Of a stretch of 64,000 nt of DNA, positions 48,151-58,900 are shown piece by piece. The notes under the pieces were generated by a model. That model saw nothing but the letters and a program-made list of their open reading frames with translations, did not search any database and was not told the DNA's origin. Every line of letters starts with the position of its first letter. The first letter of the stretch is position 1. Source of the stretch: Cristatella mucedo (Eukaryota > Bryozoa > Phylactolaemata > Cristatellidae); contig WPIO01000024.1 in the NCBI GenBank assembly GCA_009760855.2, positions 4,426,501-4,490,500 of the forward strand, in the 5' to 3' direction. Both the position numbers and the translations under genes were made by a program.

Positions 48151-48629
48151 TTACAGTTTCATTTTATTAGGACAACCTCCCAAGGAACTTGCTGAATGTG
48201 GCTACATGGAAAGCATGAGCTGGGGGCCAATCAAATTAATATGTACATAAACGTGCCAAGAGTGGTTGAACGTGCTGATTATTTAGCATCAGACTCTTCG
48301 GTTTCACAGGTCAGGCTCCATTGCATTGCATATATTTACGGTGTAACCACAACTAATTTTTCAATCGTTTCTTTAGTAAAATTTTGATCCATTCAAAATG
48401 TATAAACTAAACGAAACTAAATTATAACAGAAATATTATATAGCAGAAATTACTTGAAGATAACACCAGGCTAAGAAAATCATTCGAGCTTCAGTGAATA
48501 GAAAAATTATTAAGCCTATGACAGACAGGAATCGTAATTGATTAGCACGTAATAACAATATATGCCTTTATCTTTGCATGTAAATTAACAATGGACACAG
48601 ACTAAGTAGGTGTTAAATTATACCTGAGG

Positions 48630-48880
48630 GGGATTCTGCAGCTCACTCAAAGCTTAACAGGTTTGCGGTTTCCATTCTGTATCCAACAGACTTCATCTTA
48701 TGCGGCAATGAGAGCTTGAGAAGCATAGCTTCGGCAAGAGGACAGTCGAGGAAGTGAGTAGTATGGAAGTAGCAACTCAAGACGGTTGGTAAGGATGTGC
48801 CACAGTCGGCAGTTGGAGAGATGTCGTTGCATAGGAGTTATTGGAATGAGTTATATAGGCATTGATTAACTCTACATACT
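48630..48880 (-). mobile_element. LINE family A 3' fragment, minus strand
   Basis: The reverse complement reads the end of the family A frame ([26 protein letters not shown]) with several errors. Confidence 0.6.
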
Positions 48881-49384
48881 ACTGCAGCAGCATTTACTAA
48901 GCTCACCTTTAGCTTTACACTTTGAGCCACTGCAGGCTATCAATGATTGTCTGCTTCTATTAATATTGATTTATTGGGGGTAGCATATCCTCCTCTGTCC
49001 AGCCACCAAAGTGTTCAAAGATGTGGTAAGGGATGTGACCCAGCATACTTTGAGGTGAGTAGTTTAGGTTGGGGTCCAAGGCACTTCAGTAAAAGCTTGC
49101 TGTAATTAAATGAAGATCCTCGACCCTGAGCAAGAGCAGTGCAGCCCCTGGCCTAACCACCTGGGCAACGTTTACCCGGGCTGGCCAGCTTAATTGCTTG
49201 GGGTGTCACCTTTCACCACCGTGACCCCGTGAGTAGCTGTGCTTGTACAACCAGCCAGCAGTGGCTGGTAGATTCCCAGCCGTAAACCAGCGCCTGCATT
49301 TGGACTTGGCAGAAGCTGACTGTTGGATCGCCTTCGGAGAGGACGATATCGAGTGATTGAAGCGAATAAGGACGGCAATTGGCA

Positions 49385-49942
49385 ATGCAAAAAGGTAACT
49401 TCGACCAGTCTTTGTTGGATCAACAAGCTTCCTGGGAATATGCCCTATCGAAGACCCAAGCCATGTCTCAGCACCGTGAGAGAATGAGGCCACAACAGCC
49501 GCAGCAGCAGCAGCTGCTGCCCCAGCATTTACCGTCCAACAACGTTGATGGTCAGGAAAATACACTGGCTTATGGACACGGCTGGGGACCTCGTGCAAGC
49601 TGGACTGCAAGTACCACAGCTCTACCTGTTACTTCGACCGACGGATATGCAGATGGGCAGCGAGTCAGTGTGCTTGCTGAAGCCAGCTCCAGATCTAACT
49701 GGCAGCCGTTGCATCGCACAACTACCAGCGGACCGTCTAGATCGAGCCAGGCTGGACAGCAGGTTGCCAGGGATAGTCCAGCTGGACCAGCTCGTGCCCA
49801 CCTGGCCAGGAGCCTGTCACTGGTGAGCCTCCGTGGAATCGCTGGAGGCCGCGGAGATGCCCCTGCTGCAGCTGCCGAACCCACTCATGTGAGCTCGGCG
49901 ACCAGGGCCAGATCAGCCTCGCTGGGTCGAAAGGGAAAGAAG
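49385..49942 (+). CDS. ZO-1/Polychaetoid: candidate upstream first coding exon (Gln/Ser-rich N-terminus)
   Basis: ATG at 49385 is the first after an in-frame TAA at 49367. It opens 186 codons that end at AAG|GTAACC in phase 0. The protein is low-complexity: a Gln-rich run near residues 38-46 ([12 protein letters not shown]), Ser/Ala-rich stretches and a basic end ([10 protein letters not shown]). The phase joins directly to the PDZ1 exon at 59088. This would be the long N-terminal isoform, joined across a 9 kb intron. No domain is visible, as expected of MAGUK N-terminal extensions. The link to the PDZ exons is inferred from strand, phase and the shared ...KK end with the alternative exon at 57.7 kb. 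Confidence 0.5.
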
Positions 49943-52900
49943 GTAACCAGCGTTAAAGCAGCAGCTATTCCTTCTTCGAAACAGCCACAGAGGCAGCTAG
50001 ACTAAGGTTGATCATGGCAGCTTCGATAGATTGTATTGCAGCCACAGCATGAGGGTTTTTCCATAATTGCTTATCGAGGGAGCTCAGTGGCCTTATTCCC
50101 GGGAAGGGGCACTGGGGGTAGACAGCTCACGGTAGGCTGTTCCAGCATTTCATATTTTCATTGACTGTGCCTATCCGGTTAGTGGGAGCTGACCTTTGCC
50201 GGCCATCCTCGAGAGGTACTTCCTTGTTACTACAAGGTGCCAAGTATCCACTTAGTCAGCTCTTGACCTGCCCCCTCAAACCCTCGAATCGTTGCTGGTT
50301 CATGGACTTGGTTGATCTCTACCACCCGGAGCTGTGTCGTACTACCTTAATAGTTCTTTGTGCATGCCAATCCACTGCTACAATAGCCTAGGCTTTAGCT
50401 TAGAATGATCTATTGAAATTTACTGTGGTGGATCAATACACAGTCTGTCTTTAATTACTGAATTCTGCATGGATCCAGCAACAGCCTGGTATATTTTTCT
50501 ATCCACGAGTCTATATATAGCTATATCTGTGCCTTTATGTATGTCTCCTGTTCTGCATATCTCTATCTCAGTTGCAGTAATGAGAGCACACACGATTTTA
50601 GCTTACTAGAGCTTTTATTTCTGTAGAATGTCAGAGTAACTAATGCAAATCTCAGATTGCATTATATAGTGTTTTGCTGCTTACAGACTGATTGCTCTGG
50701 CTTGATCCTGTGTCTACTGTTTTGGAAGCTCTCAAAAATGCTTACTTATTGCTCATTCTTGAACACATGTGAGCCAGGCTAGGTTGCTTTATGTCCTTTT
50801 TACCAAGGCCTGCAAAAAGTTCTATAACTCAATGTGCAGCCCTCCATACAGCCACACAACTTTTGTTAAATCGATTAAAAACAGGTGGCAGATTGAGTGG
50901 AATGCCCGATGAGGCTTTTTAAAGGTGAGTGCAGTCTCAGCCCTGTAATACAATCAACCACTAACTAGCATTATATTACCCTTCCATCCAGCTTTGACGA
51001 GGTTTTGCCAGTACAGCAAAATTTAAGATCCATCGATCATCCAGATATAGAACCTTCCCATCAATTGCATTGCACCTAATAAATGTGATACTCAGCTAGT
51101 CCACCGAGCTGGTTCGGTGTAGTGGTTAAGGTGCTTGCCCCGACCAAGGTGTGGCTGAGGTCGTGGGCTTGAGCCCAAAGGCATATGTGAAGCACCTGAA
51201 TAGAGATTATGTTCTCTTGGGGCGCTATACAAATGAATTATATTTTTTTATGTTTGCGCATCTACATTTAGGTATCTGAGAAATACCCTGGACATGACAG
51301 AGGGAAATAAAAATTGGGACTTTACCGTGGCAGCCATTCACAGGAGGGTTGAATAAATGTGCCAGATGGCTTGAAACCTTGGTCCCGAGGTGGTAGGTTT
51401 GAATCATCCATTGCTGCTGCAAGCTGTGGCAATAGCCTTTAAGGCTCTTCTCCGGCTATACAAAAAGAGGCTTCTAAATTTGCTGGTAGATTTTTTATTT
51501 TCCCACACTATGCTCTTTGATATGGCACTTGCTCCTTTTAACTCTCTTTGGGATTCTGGAAACATTAAAGCACGGGACGCACATTGTATGAGTTCGGGCA
51601 TATTTTGTAGTTTTCCATGGCTAACACTGATTAGTGTCACTATGCAGATGAATCTACCTGTCATTATTGCACTTACTCTTAAACCCCAAAATAAAATGCT
51701 TAGTTTCAGTCCAATGCGATTTAGCACCTATGATTGGGACATCTTTGGATGCTCAACAAAGTGGCAGCCTGACATGACCGACTAAGAAGTATTAAAAAAA
51801 ATTAAATGATATTAATAGTATAAGTAAATTAAAATTGGCATATAGCTCAACTGATGGCGAAACAATCTCGTTTCTTGACCTTTATATTGCCAAAGCATCA
51901 CATGGCTGCGCGAATATTTGACTGGCTAAGAAGCCGCTGCCTCAACATTTTGATGACTGAGCAAGAGCATCTTAATCCACTAAGTGATGTGACGCATGCA
52001 TCCAGTTTTAGCTTATTTTCAAATGTCCTCAAGTCAGGAGATGATTTGTCAATCGGGACTGAGTACCAGACTTTGTGACCGACATTGCGAACTACAGTCA
52101 TGGTCTCCAAAGGATTTGAGTTTCATATGAGGTGCAGCTCAACAATTTGATTCAGAAAACCAGGTGATACAATGCCTAGACTGATGGGGAGTAGGTCTGA
52201 CTGATAGGGCCGAGCTAAAGAATGCAGGGGCCTAAAAATGAGTGACAGAACGTTGAAGTCGATGCCCTGATTTACTGGTAGCCACTGCATGGTGGTAAGA
52301 GATAGTGGGTTGTGGCAACTGAACAGCTCTCGAAAGACAAGCCTAGCTACAGAGTTTTTCACTAACTGTAAGTAAATAAGTAAATAAATCCTAGCTGATT
52401 AAACAGCCTCTTTTTGTATAGCAACAGAAGAGCCTTTATGGCGACATAGAATCGCCCACCACAGGAATCGAACCCACGACCTCGAGACCAAGGTCGTGAA
52501 AGCAACCGCCTGCACCTGATATCACAGATGCTAAGAAGCACGACGGACAGCAAGAAGTGAAGCAAATGTCGAGACAGGATGTCACAAATGCATGAACTAA
52601 TTAGGTAGTAGTATCCCTTTCTAAACTGTTGCTAATGTTATGACCCAGATTGCAGTTTTAACTCCTTTAGCCAGCAATTATTTTTGTACAGCTGCCTGTT
52701 GGTGTGACAGCACGACATCTACTCTTATCCTGCCAACTATGGCACACCCACTCCAGCTATCCTGTGCTGTTACTTATTAGCTCAACTGCTCTCTTGACCC
52801 AGCTAGCCTTCTCACTTTCTCTTGATTGTTTGAGGTGAAGTCCGTAGGCTACGAAATGCAAACCAAAAGCTGCTTAAGATTTCAATGTAATTTTAGTCAC

Positions 52901-55900
52901 CCTACCATGTTGTTGTTGTTTATTGAACATGCACTCACTAACCATTTGATCGTGCTTCCATTGCTGCAATGTAAAGTGCCTAGAAAGAGATTAATTTCCC
53001 TGAGCACAGTATATCAAATGTATTATTATTATTTTTATTTTTATTATATGCAACTCCACTGCATACCACCCACATAGTTTATGCAGCTTTAAGGAGTCAC
53101 AGATTAAGATATGTAGGTGCAGAGGCTCATGTTCAGCAACTTAAATGAGGCTAATGAATCGAAGTGCCTTAACTTAAGCTTTTACTTTGAGGGTGTAGCT
53201 TCTTGCATTTCCTACTTGGCTAACTGCCACCTACATTGTATGGCAATAATTCTGTCTTCATTAGTGCCGGCCAAGCTCTGCCATACATGTTTTAACATGC
53301 AGATCAAGATTTCTGCAGCTCACTATTAGTTTGTTGTTCCTTAATCTGTATCAGCAAGCTCACAGTTAGCTCAAGCCTCTACAGCAAGACATGTATGTCA
53401 TAACGTCACATCTGCAGCACTATATCACTTCTCATCTACCTTTAGTGACTTCTTATCAACAAGCACATCGACGTTTAGCTTCTTCCACTACAGACATTTA
53501 GGTCCCTCCATTTTCATATACTGGCATACCTTTTGAACTACTTTCAAATTAAGCATTGGATTTTTTCTCGACTTGCTCGTGTCTCTTAGCTGCATCTCTT
53601 TCTAGTCACAAATATTGAGGTGGTTTGACTTTCAATTCATGTGCTGTCAGGGTGTGCTGTTCACGACCACCTGACGTTTGGCTGCTCCCGACTTGATGCT
53701 ACGCTGGCAGTACAACTCAGTATAAAGAATCACGTCCAAAAAAGTCCACGACGAAGTATTGGACCCAATTGGGCCAGAGGCAAACACAAATAGGGCTGTC
53801 AATAATTGTATTGCACACTAGAACAAGCTATACTTAATTAAGGTGTCACCTCGACCTAGGGTGCCGGCGAATGTATTTGATGATTGAAATCGTGGTCTCG
53901 AACCTTGTAGCATATGTGAAGCGATTAAATAGTGATTGGGTTCTTTTAGGGTACTGTATGAATGAATTACATTATTATATTACAGATCTGTGAGAGTCAT
54001 CTCGTGTGGGAGTTGCCACCTTAGCAAAATAAAAGCATAAACACAGAGTTTGCACCAATGTATGCACACACTTAAATGTTGACAGCAAGTCAAGACAAGC
54101 CCATGACTTACGACAGTTCGAATTACGAAAGTTCAAGATGCAAACTCGGCAATGGTCACCCAAAAAAATTGAAAACGAAAATTCGAAACCTCACACCTTG
54201 CTAGTAAGTTCCAGTCTAGCTTTAGAGCTAATCACTCCACGGAGTCAGCATAGCTTAGGGTATGCAACGACCTACTTAGGAATGCAGACATGGGTAGAGT
54301 GTCTCTGTTTGTTTTGCTCGATCTTTCGGCAGCTTTTGATACCATCGATCACAAAGTTCTTCTAGAGCGCCTCTCATCTCGCCTGGGCATCACTGGCACT
54401 GCTCGGCAGTGGTTCAGGACCTAGCTCACTGAGAGACTCCAGAATATTGACTTTAAAAGACTGAGATTATCTGAGGTAGCTCTGAAATATAGAGCACCTC
54501 AGGGCTCCGAGCTAGGTCCGGTCCTTTTCATGGTTTATACTCTCCCTCTTGCTGATGTGGTTGCCGAGCACAATCGAGGCTTTCACTTCTATGCAGATGA
54601 CACTCAGTTGCACCTTTGCTTTGATCCCTCCCAGCCTTCGAGCACCTCAAATTCTCTCAACTCCCTTGCAGCATGTATTGATGACATCAGCACATGGATG
54701 GCAGCATATTTTCTAAAACCAAATGATGATAAACCAACTTACAAGTTATGGGCAAATCCAGTGTGATTCTCAAATTGGAAAGGTTGCAGCTCAAAATTGG
54801 CTCTTCCAGCATATCTCCTGCTGAATCTGCTCGAAATCTAGGTGTCATATGCCAAGGCGACCTCTCGTTAGACGACCATATCAGCTCCACAGTAAAATCT
54901 GCCTATTTTCAGCTTCATAATATTTGCTGAAATTCGGGTTGTTTAGATAAGGATACTACCTCCAAGTTGGTCCATGCATTCGTGACATCCCTTTGTTTAG
55001 TATCACCATCAGTAACTCCTCAAAGTCATAAAGACCATGGGGGTATTACACAGGAGAGTTTTGTGTAGCGCACTCACAGCCTAAGCGGCTTTCGGTACGC
55101 ATTCGGTAGCCAACAGACTTCGTCTCACGCAACAAAGAGAAAGTGGGAAGCATAGCAGAGTTAGGAGAGCAGTTGAGGTAGTGAGTAGCATAGAAGTAGC
55201 AGTTCAGGACCGCTGAAAAAGATGTGCCATAGTCGGCAGTTGGAGAGTAGATGTCGTTGCATATGAATTGTGGAAGCGAGTTCCACAGTCTAGGACCTGC
55301 AGAGCTAAGGCTTCTGTCGCCAACCGTCTTTAAGCGGAGGAATGGGACAGCTAATTTATTGTCCACATCCCTTCTAGACTTCTGCATCCCACTGCTTGCT
55401 GGCCTACCTGCATGTGCAATCAGATGAATACAGCCGGTGCTAAACTCCTCAGCTAGGCTTGTCTGTCGTGAGCATCGCAGTTGCCATGTTACACCATTTC
55501 TTGCCGACCTGCACTGGCTATCAGTCAAGCAACGGATTGACTTCGAGGTTTTGTTGCTCTCTTTTAGGTCACTTCATTCTTTGGCTCCAGCCTATCTCTC
55601 AGATCTACTCCCCCTTAAGGCCAAGCATCGTCCCACCTTCTTTTCGGAATCCAAAAGTCTGCAAATACGTCGTACAAACCTCAAATCCTTTGGAGACCGT
55701 GCATTTAGTTCGTATGCTCCCAAAGCCTGGAACTCTCTCCCGGCCTGCGTCAGAACATCTCCTGACCTGACCACATTTAAAAAGAACTTAAAAGCACACC
55801 TATTTAGGACAGCCTTTAGTGGGTCCTTGTGATTAGTCATTGATGTGCTTATGCATGCTGACACTGTGCATGCTATCACTAATCACATTTGCATGCTGAC

Positions 55901-58900
55901 CCTGTGCACGTCACCCTTAACTATAGTATTCATTTTGTTTGTTTATCAAGCACGATATTACTCACCATTCCATTGCATTTCCCTTTGCAGCAAATGTAAG
56001 CACCTAGAGAGAGATTGAGTTCTCTGAGGGCACTTTATCAAGTGCATTATCATTATTAAAATATTAAGTAATCTGATTTATCTTGAATCCTCTCCCTCGG
56101 CATATCCCACCTGCGTACTATCTAAAGCTGCATCTTTTCATTTTAAAAGGGAGTATTTTCAGTGTACAACCTTTCTTAAATGACAGCAATTGGAATGGTA
56201 GAAAGAGATTGAGTTCTATGAGGGTGCTATATCAACTGTATTATTGTTATTATGTATACTTTTATTTTCGTATTTTATGCTTGGGCTTGAACATTCACCC
56301 ATATCATCTCTTGTCCCTGGTCCTGATAGAAGTGTCTTGAGTTACCCTAAACGAACTGACTAAGTATGACTGCATGAAGAGCTGCAATAGATTGTCGAGG
56401 GGAAGAGCAAGACCAGCGAGATTTTCGTAAAAGACCAACAATATGGAAAAAATTCAGCATACAATCACAGCATTATTCGATGTAAACTTTCTTACATCGC
56501 AGATTTAGGGTATATTTCCATCGCTGGTGACGGTCGGTAGCGCATAGGTCTTAGCGACAGCCACGATCACTGCGGCAACCCCCATGGCTCTGCGACTGGC
56601 TGGATGACTTACATTTCACTATGCTCGGCGGCAATCAGACAAAGATAAAGACAGCTTCCTCACAATTGCTGGGTCCATGACATAAAGGCGTCTGCTATTT
56701 GCTTTTCATGTAACATTTCCTGTCTCTTCGGCTGATTCCCTGGTAGCTGCTCACGGTGCTGCTCCATAACTGGGCAGCACCGTGAGCAGCTACCATTGTA
56801 ATGCTTGTATAATCTAGCTGTTCAGGGGACTGGAGAGATGCAGCACGTGGGTAGAACCCGCATCTCCCATCTTCCAGACTGGAAAGGAAATGAGCATCTG
56901 CTGTCTCTCCGGTACAACGTCTTTTGGTAATCGCAGTGGGTGCTCAAATTGTCCAAGATTTTTTGCAGCAACTATTGGCTGATTGTTCAAAATGCCACAC
57001 GACAGCTTCAGTGAGCCATCGTCAGCTATGGAGCTTGCTGCAGGGCTCAGTTTAACCAGGGTGGTATTAGGGTGACCATCAGCCAATCCGAGCCAACGAA
57101 GTAGATATAATGCAAAGCAATAGGATTATGCAAAGCAGAAAATGGGCTATCAGCCTTGCAGCCCTAGCTCTTGCTTTGGCTCTTTTCTGTTTACTGAAAA
57201 GCAATTACCTCTTCTGGTACCTCCACGTAAGCAGACCTGTTAAGGAGCTACAAAGACCGGCATTTGAGTAAGACCAGGCTTGTAGGTCGGGCAGTGCTGC
57301 CAATCGTTAGTCAGCTATTGTTGTCTGTGGCCACATACTACTATGCCCGACTGGGCTACAGTATGAATCTCAGGAGGCCTGCTAGTTAGCACCCAAATGT
57401 AATTGGTTGCAGCAGCTGTTGAGCAGTGTTGCCCAAATCAGATAATTGCCCAAGGCATCAGCAGTGGCAATCCCAGAATTCGTTATTGATTCTGCACCAG
57501 CCAAGCCGGTGCAGTGTTTCTCCCCTTACTTTTAGTGGCTGACTAGACTAGAATAAGGAGAGCAGACTTCAGCATGGTAGCCTCATGGTGTTATCTTCGT
57601 TGCTGGCCTTGATAAAGAAGCAGGAGACACTTGGCTGCCATAAGGTCTATTATTAACTGTTGGATTAGCCAAAGTTCCAGTAGCGACTACTACAATAGCT
57701 GAAGCTGACATGCCTTGCTTGCTGCCGGGCCGGATGCTGTCGACCTTCTACTACAACGAACTTAGAGCAGCTAAACAGGACAGTTGTGGCAGCAGCAGCA
57801 GCAGGGGCACTGGGTGCAGTCCCTGGCCTGTCAAGCTCAGACCGAAGAAGGTAAATGCAGAGCCCACCCCCTCCCGAATTTGGATTTTCTAGCCTAGTGA
57901 TTAGCTAGCTTTTGTTTTCTACTGGGTTCCGTTCTTGCTTTGAATTGCTGCAAATGGCTTGAGGCTTATGTTCTGGCCTTCACCTATTGAACCAAAGATT
58001 GGTAATTTTGTTTAATAATTCCAAAGAATAGTAACCTGAACTTTCATAACATCACTGTTCCAGTGACAACCCTGCTGTATTCTGCAATATTAGTGGCAGT
58101 TTTGCGATGGATCTGCTGCCACGGCCCGTTACCAATATGTGATTTTAATCACACTGATTAAATCATGAATATCTATTTTGGTAATGGGCAGAAAGATCAT
58201 ATAATGTGTGCCTTTCTATGCTTTCTAAACGTCGCCTTAACAATGTGGCATCAGCTTTAAGTTGACAGAACCACTGAGATGCAAATCGTGAAGTTACCTA
58301 AACATCACATTGCACTGCTTCTGTATCTATTCCTCAATGACTGCAGCACCATATCTTTGTGTGCCTATCATATTGCTGCTTCTTTGCAGTAGCAATGTTC
58401 TTCCTTAAGATCTAGTCATTTGTTAAATATATAAAATAGCTGCTCTTGACTATTAAACTATTGCAAGTAAAATCTTTCTTTGATTTGCATTCAATACAGC
58501 ACCTCAGTCATATGCTAGCCCCAGTATTCAGTGAACTTATCGAGTTCCACTGTCATGGTATTGCCAGAGCCATGTACAAGCAAAAACCATATATTGATTA
58601 GATTTACATTTATGTGCTTGTTGCTCCTAGAGCAAGTGTGCTCAGAAGCAAGCTTACTCTATCCGACCAGCCGAACAAGTAATTGCACTACTGTGATGGG
58701 GCAGAAGAAAAAGTATTAGTTAATTGTTCAGCCTTTATTAGATAGTGCACAGAAGAGCCATGGCGGTTATCACTCCTACTCACACCACACAATATACAAT
58801 TGCCTTTGATAGGTAGTGAACCCACGACCTGGTCGTGAAGTGCCAGTACTTTGCAACAAGGCTAAGACTAAGGGGTGGTTAGATGACCTAATAGTGCTTG

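Noticed and set aside
48196-48387. Frame containing HELGAN, at first taken for a second zinc motif
   Set aside because: It lacks HExxH and the third histidine, and neighbouring residues do not fit the protease family.
49206-49610. 134-codon minus-strand frame
   Set aside because: It overlaps the Gln-rich plus-strand exon and mirrors its CAG repeats as Ala; the plus frame has the in-phase donor.
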